NCBI GenBank assembly: GCA_947494705.1
Contig: CANLVN010000001.1
Coordinates: forward strand, 558,001-622,000
Direction of reading: 5' to 3'
DNA length: 64,000 nucleotides
Source: an uncultured Erythrobacter sp.
GTDB taxonomy: Bacteria; Pseudomonadota; Alphaproteobacteria; Sphingomonadales; Sphingomonadaceae
The position numbers and the translations under genes are program-made. Each line of letters opens with the position of its first letter. Positions within the stretch are counted from its first letter, which is position 1. Below the pieces are notes generated by a model that had not been told where the DNA came from, ran no database searches, and saw only the letters and a program-made list of their open reading frames with translations. Below, in pieces: positions 1 to 9,152 of this stretch.

Positions 1-460
1 TGTAGAAATCGGCGACCCGGTCCAACGCCAGTTTCAGCACCAGCTTGCCGCTCCTCGCGGGCCAGCCGAGCGTCTTTTCGGCCGTGGGCAGTCCCTCGCC
101 CGCACAAACCACGCGCCACAATATATCCTGCAAACCCTTGCCCGCCTGCGTCAGCGCGCCGTCGAAGCGTTGCTTTGCCGCGATCTGCTTTTCGGTTTGT
201 GACAACCCCGCATCGCCGGTGCTCTTCACCCGGATCGGGTCCCATCGCATCGTCAGGTTGGCGCTCAGTTGTGCGCGCTCGTAATCGCCGCGCAACGCTT
301 CGCCTGCCGCGAACAGCCGGTCGTCCAGATGCCCGCGAGCGTGCAGCCAGTTGATTGGCGATTCCGCGAGGTTGACGGTGACACTGCGGCGTTTTGGCCC
401 GATCTCGCGTTTGCGGCGCGGACCTTCGGGAGTGAGTTCGCGTTCGGCCAGTTTGCGCAT
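1..460 (-). CDS. DUF6456 domain-containing protein (3' end cut by window edge)
   Basis: An open frame runs from an ATG at 460 off the left edge, giving at least 153 residues. The start is supported by a GAGGAG ribosome site six bases upstream. The N-terminus is basic. It is followed by segments VTVNLAESPINWLHARG, TMRWDPIRV, QIAAKQRFDGAL and LWRVVCAGEGLPTAEKTLGW, which I recognise as the alphaproteobacterial DUF6456 domain. The molecular role of this family is not established. It is divergent from the XRE/S24-type regulator gene, with about 100 bp between them, an arrangement that suggests shared control. The frame is unbroken, so the truncation is only the window boundary. Confidence 0.8.
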   Translation of the reverse strand, partial: MRKLAERELTPEGPRRKREIGPKRRSVTVNLAESPINWLHARGHLDDRLFAAGEALRGDYERAQLSANLTMRWDPIRVKSTGDAGLSQTEKQIAAKQRFDGALTQAGKGLQDILWRVVCAGEGLPTAEKTLGWPARSGKLVLKLALDRVADFY

Positions 461-562
461 GTCATGCTCCTCTTTTTCACCAATTTGGCACATTGTACAC
501 TTGCAAGACATCCAATCCTGTAGGAAAGTCAAAAATGACCGAAACGGCGTAAGGGCGCATCG

Positions 563-1144
563 ATGATCAACCGCATTCGCGAAATCCGCAAGGCGCGCGG
601 GCTCACCCTCGCTGAATTGGGAGAGGCCTGTGACCCGCCCACCACCGCGCAGACTATCGGGCGGCTCGAAACGGGGATGCGCAACCTTTCGACCAAGTGG
701 ATCGACCGCATCGGCAAGGCGCTCGAAGTCGATCCGCAGGTGCTGGTCCGCTCCGAGGAAGCGAAACGCGCTCAGGTGGTCGCGCAGCTCGGCATCGGCG
801 AACCCGAAGCGCTCAAGGCCCCGCGCGAAGCGATCCTGCCGACGGAGATTGCCGCCAGTGAAGACGGCGCGGAACTGCTGGTGATCGAGGTCAGCGCCTC
901 GATCGGAGAATACCGCCCCGGCGACATGGTCTGGATGAAACAGGTTTCTCCCGAAGACGGGTCAAGCGCGATGAACCGCGACTGCCTCATACCACGCCCG
1001 GGCGGTCGCTTCGCCTTCGGGCGGCTTATCGACCGCAAGGGCAGCCTCGTCGGCATCCTTCCCGCACAGGCGGGGCAGAAGCAGCAGGTGATCGACAACC
1101 CCCCGTGGATCGCGGTCGCGGTGATGCTGGTGCGGCCGCTCTAG
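563..1144 (+). CDS. XRE-family regulator with S24/LexA-like C-terminal domain
   Basis: The 193-residue protein starts with a helix-turn-helix of the XRE/Cro type (residues 2-60, including IREIRKARGLTLAELGEAC and TIGRLETGMRNLS). A linker leads to a beta-rich C-terminal half (about 100-190) resembling the S24 peptidase/LexA dimerisation fold, with EYRPGDMVWM and RDCLIPRPGGRFAFGRLI. I do not see a convincing Ser-Lys autocleavage pair, so self-cleavage is uncertain. AAGGGCG lies before the ATG. It is a probable DNA-binding repressor. The neighbouring divergent DUF6456 promoter is a plausible target. Confidence 0.8.
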   Translation: MINRIREIRKARGLTLAELGEACDPPTTAQTIGRLETGMRNLSTKWIDRIGKALEVDPQVLVRSEEAKRAQVVAQLGIGEPEALKAPREAILPTEIAASEDGAELLVIEVSASIGEYRPGDMVWMKQVSPEDGSSAMNRDCLIPRPGGRFAFGRLIDRKGSLVGILPAQAGQKQQVIDNPPWIAVAVMLVRPL

Positions 1145-1200
1145 ATGGCCAAGTACGTTAAGCCTTCGCCGATATCGTGCATCGCGGAGGAAAGCCGACC

Positions 1201-2391
1201 GTGAAGCATGTCCTGTCACTGAGCACGCTGTATCCGAACGCCGTCAATCCGCGTTTCGGGACCTTTGTGGCGCGTTCCCTGGAGGCGCTTGCAAAACACG
1301 GGCGGGAAACGGGCGAATGGCGCGTTACCGTGGTCAATCCCATCGGCCTGCCGCCCATTGCGCTGGGCCGATATCGCGCGCTTTCGCAGCTCGACGCCGT
1401 CAGTGAGGAGAACGGCGTCACCGTCCACCGCCCGACCTTCACCCTGATCCCCGCAGTCGGCGCCCGCCGCAACGCTTCGGCCATCGCAAAGGCTGCTCTG
1501 CCCCTGATTGAGCGCATCCACGCCGAGACACCGATCGACATTATCGACGCGCAGTTCTTCTTCCCCGACGGACCGGCTGCCGCATGGATCGCACAAAAGG
1601 TCGGCACAAAGCTCTCGATCAAGGCGCGTGGGAGCGACATAACCTATTGGAGCAACCACGATTTCGCGCGCGAGCAGATGCTGGAAGCCGCACACCATGC
1701 CGACGGACTCCTCGCCGTCAGCGAGGCTCTGGCGCAGCAGATGGTCGACATGGGGATGGAGCGGCGCAAGATCCGGCTCCATTATACCGGCCTGGACCGT
1801 GACAAGTTCCGCCCCCTCGAACACACGCAATTGCGCAGCCAGCTGGGCCGCGAACTGGGGTATGAAATCCCCGACAATGCACCGCTGCTCACCTGTGTCG
1901 GTGCGCTGATCGAGCGCAAGGGCCAGGACATCGCGATTGCCGCCCTCGCCCATGTCGAGGGAGCCCGGCTGATACTGGTCGGAAAGGGTGAAGACGAGGC
2001 GCATTTGCGCGATCTCGCACGCGATCTGGGCTTGGCCGAGCGCGTGTTCTTCGCCGGATCGATCGATCACGATCTGTTACCGCTGGTACTCTCGGCGAGC
2101 GATGCGATGGTGCTGCCGTCCGCGAACGAGGGTCTCGCCAACGCTTGGGTCGAAGCGCTCGCCTGCGGGACGCCAGTGGTCACCTGCGATGTCGGCGGCG
2201 CGCGCGAACTCATCACCAGCGCCACCGCCGGACAGTTGGTGGAGCGCGATCCCGAAAGTGTCGGGGCTGGCATAAACGATGTGCTCAACAACCCGCCCCT
2301 GCGCCACGCGGTCGCGGCGATGGCGGAACGCTTCAGCTGGGAGACAAATGCGCTGGAACTGGCCGCGCATTATGAGCGGCTGGTCGGTTAG
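1201..2391 (+). CDS. Glycosyltransferase family 4 protein
   Basis: The 396-residue protein would transfer a sugar from a nucleotide donor to a glycan or lipid acceptor in the cytoplasm. It has the GT-B fold pattern of GT4 enzymes: an N-terminal acceptor domain (LSTLYPN, then FVARSLEALAKHG), a hinge with RKIRLHYTGLDRDKFRPL, and a C-terminal donor domain with VGALIERKGQDIAI, LVGKGEDEAHLRDLA and the E-x7-E-like stretch ANEGLANAWVEALACGTPVV. I chose the GTG at 1201 over the in-frame GTG at 1177 because GGAGG ends ten bases before it. The acceptor is unknown; exopolysaccharide or lipid glycosylation are both possible. It is convergent with secF. Confidence 0.85.
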   Translation: MKHVLSLSTLYPNAVNPRFGTFVARSLEALAKHGRETGEWRVTVVNPIGLPPIALGRYRALSQLDAVSEENGVTVHRPTFTLIPAVGARRNASAIAKAALPLIERIHAETPIDIIDAQFFFPDGPAAAWIAQKVGTKLSIKARGSDITYWSNHDFAREQMLEAAHHADGLLAVSEALAQQMVDMGMERRKIRLHYTGLDRDKFRPLEHTQLRSQLGRELGYEIPDNAPLLTCVGALIERKGQDIAIAALAHVEGARLILVGKGEDEAHLRDLARDLGLAERVFFAGSIDHDLLPLVLSASDAMVLPSANEGLANAWVEALACGTPVVTCDVGGARELITSATAGQLVERDPESVGAGINDVLNNPPLRHAVAAMAERFSWETNALELAAHYERLVG

Positions 2392-2447
2392 TTCTAGGCT
2401 TGAGGCCTGCTTAACCGCACGCCTGTTAGTGCCCGATTTGCCCCGTT

Positions 2448-3428
2448 CTACAGACCTCCGAGCACCTTCTTTTCCTGCTTGTCGGCTTCGGTCTCCTGCG
2501 GAACGAAGCTGTCCGATGTCACGCCCATCCACAGTAGCAGCGGCGCAGCCATGTAGACGCTCGAATAGGTCCCGACGAACAGGCCCATGACGATCGCGGC
2601 GACAAGGCCAAACAGGCTCGACGGCCCGAAGAACAGCAGCGGCAACAAGGCCACGAGCAGCGTCAGCGAGGTCATCACCGTGCGCGCCAGCGTCTCATTG
2701 ACAGACAGGTCGAGCAGTTCGGCGAGTGGCATCTTGCGGAATTTCTTCAGGTTCTCGCGGATGCGGTCGTAGACGACGATAGTGTCGTTCAGCGAGTAAC
2801 CGATGATCGCGAGGATCGCGGCGATGATCTGAAGCGAGAACTCCATCTGCGTGAGGGCGAACATGCCGAGCGTCAGCGAAACGTCGTGGAACAACGCAAA
2901 CAGAGCGCCCACGCCGAACTGCCACTCGAACCGCACCCAGATATAGAGCGCCACCATCAGCATCGCGGCGAGCAAAGCGAGGGCGGCATCGTTGCGGAAC
3001 TCGCCCGAAACCTTGCCCGAGACGCTATCGACACCGTCGATACGCACATCAGGATGGTTCTCGCTGATTGCCGCGACGATCGAATTTGTCATCTGGTTGG
3101 CGAAATCGGGATTGCCTTCCGCCTCGGCCGGCAGCTTGACGCGGATCGAAACCTCGTTTGGCTCACCGAACCGCTGCACGATGGGGTCCTCGACCGCTTC
3201 AAGCGCGGTCAGGGTGTCGCGCAACTCGCCAACCGGCGCCTCTTCGGTCTGGGTGAAGGTTGCTCGGATCTCCTGTCCGCCAGCGAAATCGACCCCGAAA
3301 TTGAGGCCCATCGTCGCCACGGCAACCCAGCTGCCGATGGTCAGCAGGATGCTCACGATGAAGAAGGGGACGCGCAGTTTCAGGAACTTGATGTTCGTGT
3401 CCTGGGGTACGAGCTTCAGCAGTTTCAT
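2448..3428 (-). CDS. secF: Protein translocase subunit SecF
   Basis: SecF works with SecD and YajC at the inner membrane to drive late stages of Sec protein export using the proton gradient. The 326-residue protein shows a first membrane segment (residues 20-42), the GVDFAGG signature just after it, a periplasmic P1 domain (about 45-135), and five further membrane segments including YSLNDTIVVYDRIREN, the conserved SecF/RND motif. The length is normal. It lies 16 bp downstream of secD, is the last gene of yajC-secD-secF, and converges on the glycosyltransferase gene. Confidence 0.96.
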   Translation of the reverse strand: MKLLKLVPQDTNIKFLKLRVPFFIVSILLTIGSWVAVATMGLNFGVDFAGGQEIRATFTQTEEAPVGELRDTLTALEAVEDPIVQRFGEPNEVSIRVKLPAEAEGNPDFANQMTNSIVAAISENHPDVRIDGVDSVSGKVSGEFRNDAALALLAAMLMVALYIWVRFEWQFGVGALFALFHDVSLTLGMFALTQMEFSLQIIAAILAIIGYSLNDTIVVYDRIRENLKKFRKMPLAELLDLSVNETLARTVMTSLTLLVALLPLLFFGPSSLFGLVAAIVMGLFVGTYSSVYMAAPLLLWMGVTSDSFVPQETEADKQEKKVLGGL

Positions 3429-3444
3429 GGGCTCTGTCCCTTCC

Positions 3445-5034
3445 TTAGATGTTCAGGTCTTTGGGGCGCTTGGATGCGAGATAACCCGACACCCACATGC
3501 GGGTCAGCGCCAGCGCGGTGAAGACCGACGTGATGAGACCGATGACAAGCACAACCGCAAAGCCGCGGATCGGCCCCGAGCCGAACCAGAACAACAGCGC
3601 GCCTGCGATGAAGTTGGTGATGTTGGCGTCGTAGATCGCACGGCTGGCTTCCTTATAGCCGTTCTCGACCGCGGTGATGACCTTGCGGCCCCGCTTGCGC
3701 TCCTCGCGTATGCGCTCATTGATGAGCACGTTGGCATCCACCGCCGCGCCCACTGTCAGCACGAAGCCGGCGATCCCCGGCAGCGTCAGCGTGAAGTTGC
3801 CGATTGCCATGAGGCCCAGCAAAATCAATACGTTGAAGAACAGCGCGACCGTCGCATAAACACCGAAGCGGCCGTAAGTCGCAATCATCAGCGCGATCAC
3901 AGCAAGGCTGCCGATGATCATCGCGATCAGCCCGCTGCGGATCGATTCAGCGCCAAGGTCCGGTCCCACAGTGCGTTCCTCAACGACCGAGAGCGGCACA
4001 GGCAGCGCGCCCGATTGAAGCGAAATCGCCAGCTGGTTGGCGCTGTCGGCGGTGAAGTTACCCGAAATCTGTGCCGAGCCGCCTAGGATCGGCTCGTTGA
4101 ATACCGGTGCCGAGATGACTTCGCCATCGAGGATGATCGCGAAGCGTTCGCCGACATTGTCGGTCGAGAGCTGCGCGAACTTCTGCCCGCCCTGTTGGTC
4201 GAACTGAATGTTGACGACGTTCTCATTGTTGCGGCTGTCGACGCCTGCCCGCGCGTTGATAAGGCTGTCGCCGCGAATACCGCCAAGGCGCTTCACCGCC
4301 TCGAAACCGCCTGCGAAATCGCTTTCCTCGGCGTAGGGGAATATCTGACTGCCCGGATTTGCGACGCCCGCCTGCGTGTTGGTGGGCAGCGCCTGCTGGT
4401 CGACCAGCTTGAATTCGAGCTGCGCGGTCTGGCCCAGCTGTTCTTTGAGCGCCTGTGGGTCCTGAAGGCCCGGCACCTGCACAACGATGCGGGTGTCGCC
4501 CTGTCGGATGATCGTCGGTTCGCGCGTCCCCAGAAGGTCGATACGACGACGCACGACTTCGACCGCGCCTTCCATGGCGCTGTTGAGCGCGGTGTCTTCA
4601 CCGGCGTCCGTCTCAGACAGCACCATTCGCTGTCCGTCGACCACCGTAAGGTCCCATTCCTGGCGCAGTCCCTCGCCCATCATCAGCGGTTCGAGTTCGG
4701 CCCGGGCGCGATCAATGTCGGTGGCGCTGTCGAGCATGAAGGACAGCTGCCCTTCGGAACGCGAGGTGTCGCCGAATTCGATCTCCGGAGTTGCGTTCTC
4801 GAGTGCGCTGCGGACCGCTTCTTCCATGTTCTCCAGCCGCTGAGCGGAGACATCGTTGGGATCGGCTTCGAGCAACAGGTGCGAGCCGCCGGCAAGGTCC
4901 AGCCCGAGATTGACCTCGGGAGCGTCCTCGAAGTGGATCCCCTCAGGGGCCAGCAGCGATGGCAACGCCGCCGCCGAGAGCACGAGGGTGATCGCCCAGA
5001 GCGAAATTTTCTTCCAGAGGGGAGTTTCCAGCAT
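3445..5034 (-). CDS. secD: Protein translocase subunit SecD
   Basis: The 529-residue SecD subunit partners SecF. The N-terminal membrane anchor (WKKISLWAITLVLSAAAL) is followed by NLGLDLAGGSHLLLEAD, the large periplasmic P1 head, and a C-terminal bundle of membrane segments with the hallmark VDANVLINERIREERKRG. I chose the ATG at 5034 (MLETPLWKK) rather than the upstream in-frame codon at 5079, which would add a basic leader unlike the family. It is the middle gene of the yajC-secD-secF operon. Nothing unusual was noticed. Confidence 0.96.
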   Translation of the reverse strand: MLETPLWKKISLWAITLVLSAAALPSLLAPEGIHFEDAPEVNLGLDLAGGSHLLLEADPNDVSAQRLENMEEAVRSALENATPEIEFGDTSRSEGQLSFMLDSATDIDRARAELEPLMMGEGLRQEWDLTVVDGQRMVLSETDAGEDTALNSAMEGAVEVVRRRIDLLGTREPTIIRQGDTRIVVQVPGLQDPQALKEQLGQTAQLEFKLVDQQALPTNTQAGVANPGSQIFPYAEESDFAGGFEAVKRLGGIRGDSLINARAGVDSRNNENVVNIQFDQQGGQKFAQLSTDNVGERFAIILDGEVISAPVFNEPILGGSAQISGNFTADSANQLAISLQSGALPVPLSVVEERTVGPDLGAESIRSGLIAMIIGSLAVIALMIATYGRFGVYATVALFFNVLILLGLMAIGNFTLTLPGIAGFVLTVGAAVDANVLINERIREERKRGRKVITAVENGYKEASRAIYDANITNFIAGALLFWFGSGPIRGFAVVLVIGLITSVFTALALTRMWVSGYLASKRPKDLNI

Positions 5035-5097
5035 TGCTGCCCTGCTAACCTTCGTATGATGTATGTTCGCTGTCCGCACATGCGGCGCGCGGAGGGA

Positions 5098-5418
5098 TCA
5101 ATCGTTGGCGGGTTTGCCACCCTTTTCGACAAGGTCGGCGATGGTGTGCTTCACAGCCTTCACACGCACGTCCTTGGCAAGCTCGATCTCGGCATAGACA
5201 TCGTCCACCTTGATGACCTTGCCGACGAGACCGCCCTGCGTAACGACTTCATCGCCACGCTTCAGCCCTGCGACCTTTTCCTGATGCTCCTTCTGCCGCT
5301 TCATCTGCGGGCGGATGATGAGGAACCAGAAGATCGCGACCATGCCGATAATCGGCAGCCAGGTCAGGAATGCGGGAGGTTCTGCGGTAGCCGCACCTGC
5401 GGCGAGTAGTTCTAGCAT
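5098..5418 (-). CDS. yajC: Preprotein translocase accessory subunit YajC
   Basis: The 106-residue inner-membrane protein has one membrane helix (LPIIGMVAIFWFLIIRP) and a cytoplasmic tail with the family motif LKRGDEVVTQGGLVGKVIKV. It associates with SecDF. The ATG at 5418 (MLELLAAG) gives the normal length; the extension to 5487 looks spurious because its residues are not family-like. It is the first gene of the operon, so its promoter should lie in the roughly 260 bp between it and tRNA-Pro. Confidence 0.95.
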   Translation of the reverse strand: MLELLAAGAATAEPPAFLTWLPIIGMVAIFWFLIIRPQMKRQKEHQEKVAGLKRGDEVVTQGGLVGKVIKVDDVYAEIELAKDVRVKAVKHTIADLVEKGGKPAND

Positions 5419-5679
5419 ATGTCGTTCAAGCCCGTCCGAATGGGAATGTATCGTATGGTATTCGCGACCGACAAGGCGGCTGTTCACGCCCCTCGCCCGG
5501 CCCCGTATCTAGAGGTCGTTCTGCGGTAAGTGGGCGCGCGTAGCAGCAATACAAGCGCCGGGCAATCGCGGTCGGTCGCCGCCCACTTTTTGGCACGAAA
5601 TGCCCTTGCGCGACATTTGCCGGTCCATTCGACTTGCCATCCCCCATGACCGGCGCTATTGGCGCGCCTCCACTGGTTT

Positions 5680-5756
5680 CGGGAAGTAGCGCAGCCTGGT
5701 AGCGCATCACACTGGGGGTGTGGGGGTCGCAGGTTCGAATCCTGTCTTCCCGACCA
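5680..5756 (+). tRNA. tRNA-Pro (GGG)
   Basis: The 77-nt cloverleaf has acceptor arms CGGGAAG/CTTCCCG, D-arm GCGC...GCGC, anticodon loop CTGGGGG with anticodon GGG, T-arm with GGTTCGAATCC, and an encoded CCA end. All stems pair, with one wobble at the base of the anticodon stem. It marks the boundary between housekeeping genes and the catabolic block. Confidence 0.95.
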
Positions 5757-6180
5757 GTGGTTTCAATCATTTACATCGACTTCCCCAGCCCGCGTTTTCG
5801 TGTGGCAAGCGTATGGTAAGCAGAGGACTGCTTTTCGCTCGCGCTCACCGGAAGCCAACTCTCAAAAATTATTCCGCCGCATCGTCGCCAGCTTAACTCG
5901 GCCGATGGGGCTACACCCAGGCCACCACGATGGGGCATTGCGACTGGAGACAAAGGGGGAGACGGTTGTGGTCGGGAAATTTGAAGTCGAAAGCACTTTC
6001 AAGGGTTCAGATCGAGGCAGTCAGCCGCCAGGTCACAGGTGCACTCTCGAGAAGCGATGAACTCGAACAGCTCCTGTTCGCGGGTTGGGTTGTCATTCGC
6101 AAAACGTCGCGCGACCCCTTGAAGGTCGAGTCTCCCAATCAGGTTTCTAACGCTGACCTTTTTGCGCGCCATCGCAGACC
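5757..6180. other. Intergenic stretch without a confident gene
   Basis: These 424 bp lie between tRNA-Pro and the end of the KDG kinase gene. The only candidate is a plus-strand frame (5930-6184, up to 84 residues) whose C-terminal part, with LSRSDELEQLLFAGWVVIRK, looks protein-like and follows a GGGGGAG sequence. I recognise no family and give it roughly one chance in four of being real. No integrase fragment or repeat of the tRNA 3' end was seen. Confidence 0.4.
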
Positions 6181-7212
6181 TTAGCGCTGCACGCGGCCGG
6201 ACCCATCGCCGCTCATCAGCTTTTCGACTTCAGGAACACCAACCCGGTTGAAGTCGCCCATGATCGTGTGTTTGAGCGCGCTCGCTGCGACCGCGAATTC
6301 GAGGCTCTGCTGACGGTCTTCGTACGCGTTGAGGCCATAGATCAGCGCCGAGGCAAAGCTGTCGCCACCACCGACACGGTCGACGATATCGGTGAGTTCG
6401 TATTTGCGGCTGAGCATGAAGCCAGCGTCGCGCGTGCGCAGGCATGCCGACCAGTTGTTGCGATCCGCGGAAAGGCTCTCGCGCAGGGTAATCGCGATCG
6501 TGTGCATTTCGGGATAGATATCGAGCACCTTCTGACCGAGCGCTTCGTACTTGGCAGTGTCGAGCTCGCCCGATTCGACGTCGACATCGACGGTGATATC
6601 TAGCGATTTCTGGCAGTCTTCCTCGTTGGCGATGCCGACATCGACATATTTGACCAGCTCACGCATGACCTCGGGTGCGCTCTTGCCGTACTTCCACAGC
6701 TTCCCTCGATAGTTGAAGTCGCAACTGACGGTTACGCCCGCATCCTTCGCCGCCTTTACGCAAGCCATCGAGAGATCGGCTGCCGACTGGCTGAGCGCCG
6801 GGGTAATTCCGGTGATATGGAGCCACTTTGCTCCCACGAATATCGTGGGCCAGTCGAACTCGTCGGGGCCGGCATTGCAGATCGAAGAATTGGCGCGGTC
6901 ATAAACGACCTTGGAGGGCCTCTGGTTGGAGCCGGTTTCCAGGAAATAGATCCCAACGCGGTCACCCGAACGGCTGATATGCGCTGTGTCGACCCCGAAC
7001 TTGCGCAATTCCATGATGGCATTGTCGCCGATGTCATTGTCAGGCAGCGCGCTTACGAAGCCGGCATCGAGGCCATAGTTGCTGAGCGCCACCGCGACAT
7101 TCGCCTCGCCTCCTCCGAAAGTTGCCTCAAAAACCGGCGACTGGAAAAAGCGATCATGGCCAGGCGTTTTAAGGCGCAGCATGATTTCACCAAACGAGAG
7201 AAAATCGGTCAT
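6181..7212 (-). CDS. kdgK: 2-dehydro-3-deoxygluconate (KDG) kinase, PfkB family
   Basis: This kinase would phosphorylate KDG with ATP to KDPG, the last activation step before aldol cleavage. The 343-residue protein has the PfkB fold: N-terminal [16 protein letters not shown] (sugar-binding di-glycine region, residues 32-47) and the C-terminal signature [13 protein letters not shown], with D284 as the predicted catalytic base. The start overlaps the lyase stop (ATGA), so it is translationally coupled to the gene before it. Isomerase, dehydrogenase and lyase genes in the same operon support KDG over other sugars. A KDPG aldolase is not present in the window. Confidence 0.88.
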   Translation of the reverse strand: MTDFLSFGEIMLRLKTPGHDRFFQSPVFEATFGGGEANVAVALSNYGLDAGFVSALPDNDIGDNAIMELRKFGVDTAHISRSGDRVGIYFLETGSNQRPSKVVYDRANSSICNAGPDEFDWPTIFVGAKWLHITGITPALSQSAADLSMACVKAAKDAGVTVSCDFNYRGKLWKYGKSAPEVMRELVKYVDVGIANEEDCQKSLDITVDVDVESGELDTAKYEALGQKVLDIYPEMHTIAITLRESLSADRNNWSACLRTRDAGFMLSRKYELTDIVDRVGGGDSFASALIYGLNAYEDRQQSLEFAVAASALKHTIMGDFNRVGVPEVEKLMSGDGSGRVQR

Positions 7213-8396
7213 GGAAGGTCACCGTCTGCCGGGAAATAGTCGCCGCGCCCGAACAGGACGTCGACCAGTTGATGGGTCTGTTTCATTTTGTCGAAGCGGC
7301 CGGCCGCGTGGTCGCGGTCGTCGAACGGCCATGTCTCCACTGCGCCGGAATATCGGTCGAGAAAGTCGTTCGCATTCTGGAAATTGCGGCCGTCCTCGAG
7401 TCGCTCATTCCAGAGGTCGGCGCCCACGCATTCACCGATTGTCGCAAGCCGTGCCGCGCCAGCAACGACATAGTTGGCGTAATGCCAGCTGCGCGTCCGC
7501 TTGAGTTCCTCGATGAAGCGGCCCTGTTTGTCCATTTGTCTGGCGAGCCGGAATTCAGGAAACTTGTTGGCGATGCTAGCCGTGACGCTATCGAGCCCGG
7601 CGAACAGAGCAAAATGGGCGAGATAGAAATCGTAAAACACGCCGTGATTGTTGGTCTTCTGCATCTCGTCGGTGCCATTGTCGCTGGTCGCCAGCCAAGT
7701 CGCGAATTGTGTGAACCAGCCCTTGAGCTCCGTCATCTCGGTATCGCTAAGTGCACCGGAGGGCGCGATCAGGCCAATGCTCTCGACTATGGTCGACAGG
7801 TCGGAGGATTCGATGACGCCCTCGCCGCGTCCATCGACGCGTCCCGGAATGCCTTGAGCGAAATCGAGGTTCGGAGCCATCCGGGTGTCGGGGTCAAGAA
7901 ACCAGGTCCGCACCAGCAGCCCAGCACGTTCGGCGTATCGCTCGTCGCCGGTGAGGTAGTATCCGAGCGATAGCGCCTGCATGTCCCTGCCGAGATTGCG
8001 CAAGCGGTCCTTGTCGAAATTCGGTCCGTCGCGCTCGGGATTCACCTCGCCATCGCGGCGGGTGTAGGGCAAACCGTCGGACTTGTCCGGATCGGGCCAC
8101 CAATAGGGACCAATGGACGTGTAATCATGCGGGCTTGCCCCAGGCACAAGCCTGCCCTTGTCGGTGACGCTGTACGGACCGCGAGCAAGCGCCTTGGTCG
8201 CCTCTTTTATCAGGGACGTGCGGCGGGCTTCATCAGCGGCAATCGCCTCAAGCCATTGCGGGCGCCACAGATAGGTGCTGCGCCCATCGAAGTCCGCTGC
8301 ATAGCCATCCGATCCCCGACAATGAAATTCACCTTGCGAAGCGGCCACGGGCGCCGCGATTGCACCAAGAGCGAGCGAAGTGAGCAAGAGCTTCAT
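7209..8396 (-). CDS. Secreted polysaccharide lyase, alginate_lyase fold (PL5/PL38-like)
   Basis: The 395-residue enzyme would cleave a uronic-acid polymer by beta-elimination outside the cytoplasm, leaving unsaturated ends. A Sec signal peptide (residues 1-19, ending AAPVAAS) precedes the alpha/alpha-toroid domain. Visible family features are [16 protein letters not shown] (97-111) followed by RRDGEVNP, the catalytic-type N249-N250-H251-G, and W304-H305-Y306-ANY, where Y306 is the probable catalytic tyrosine. The GPYWWPDP signature is more like PL38 (polyglucuronate/alginate) than classical PL5 AlgL; the substrate is inferred only. The ATG at 8396 is chosen because it begins the signal peptide. 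It is coupled to kdgK. Confidence 0.82.
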   Translation of the reverse strand: MKLLLTSLALGAIAAPVAASQGEFHCRGSDGYAADFDGRSTYLWRPQWLEAIAADEARRTSLIKEATKALARGPYSVTDKGRLVPGASPHDYTSIGPYWWPDPDKSDGLPYTRRDGEVNPERDGPNFDKDRLRNLGRDMQALSLGYYLTGDERYAERAGLLVRTWFLDPDTRMAPNLDFAQGIPGRVDGRGEGVIESSDLSTIVESIGLIAPSGALSDTEMTELKGWFTQFATWLATSDNGTDEMQKTNNHGVFYDFYLAHFALFAGLDSVTASIANKFPEFRLARQMDKQGRFIEELKRTRSWHYANYVVAGAARLATIGECVGADLWNERLEDGRNFQNANDFLDRYSGAVETWPFDDRDHAAGRFDKMKQTHQLVDVLFGRGDYFPADGDLP

Positions 8397-8400
8397 GGGA

Positions 8401-9147
8401 TCACCGCGCCAGCCAGCCGCCATCGACCGCGAGGATATGTCCCTGGACATAGCGCGCGGCATCGGATGCGAGGAATACAGCCGCTCCAGCCAGATCGGCA
8501 GGCTCACCCCAGCGCCCTGCAGGAATTCGCTCAAGGATCTGGCGGTTGCGTGTCTCGTCCGCCTGCAGAGCGGCGGTGTTGTTCGTGGCAATGTAGCCAG
8601 GTGCGATCGCGTTTACGGTGATCCCCTTGGCGGCCCACTCGTTTGCGAGCAACTTGGTCAGCCCACCCACTCCGCTCTTCGAAGCGGTGTAGCTCGCGAC
8701 CCGGATTCCGCCTTGGAAGGTGAGCATCGATGCGATGTTGATTATCGAGCCACCGCCGTTCTTGGCCAGATGACGCCCTGCGGCCTGGCTGAGGAAAAAC
8801 AGCGTTTTGAGGTTTGTATCAACCACCGCATCCCAGTCCTCTTCGGTGAAGTCGAGCGCGTCGTTGCGGCGAATAATCCCTGCATTGTTGACGAGGATGT
8901 CGAGCGTGCCGAGCGCATCGAGTGCTTCCGAGACGATCCGTTCGCACGGCTCGATAGTCGAAAGATCGGCCTCGATCACCGTGCAGCGTCGCCCCAGATC
9001 GGTCACCATTCGCGCCGTTTCGCTCGCGTCGCTGCGAGCAACGAGTGCAACGTCTGCGCCCGCCTTGGCGAGGCCCACTGCGATGCCCTGCCCGATACCG
9101 GTATTACCGCCGGTCACGATGGCACCTTTGCCGGTTAGATCGAACAT
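8401..9147 (-). CDS. kduD: SDR oxidoreductase, KduD/DhuD-like (2-dehydro-3-deoxygluconate 5-dehydrogenase)
   Basis: The predicted reaction is NAD(P)H reduction of 3-deoxy-D-glycero-2,5-hexodiulosonate to KDG in the cytoplasm. The 248-residue classical SDR has the cofactor motif TGGNTGIGQG (12-21), NNAG (87-90), and the catalytic S140, Y153, K157 in YTASK. The stretch MLTFQGGIR...GLTKLLANEWA and NAIAPGYIATNNT is characteristic of KduD. It sits 4 bp before the lyase start and 5 bp after the isomerase stop, within one operon, which supports the assignment over general SDRs such as FabG. Confidence 0.85.
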   Translation of the reverse strand: MFDLTGKGAIVTGGNTGIGQGIAVGLAKAGADVALVARSDASETARMVTDLGRRCTVIEADLSTIEPCERIVSEALDALGTLDILVNNAGIIRRNDALDFTEEDWDAVVDTNLKTLFFLSQAAGRHLAKNGGGSIINIASMLTFQGGIRVASYTASKSGVGGLTKLLANEWAAKGITVNAIAPGYIATNNTAALQADETRNRQILERIPAGRWGEPADLAGAAVFLASDAARYVQGHILAVDGGWLAR

Positions 9148-9152
9148 GTCCG

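Noticed and set aside
2992..5409. Plus-strand frames up to 404 residues across secD and secF
   Set aside because: Both are antisense to strongly recognised secD and secF sequences and have low-complexity composition expected of GC-rich shadow frames.
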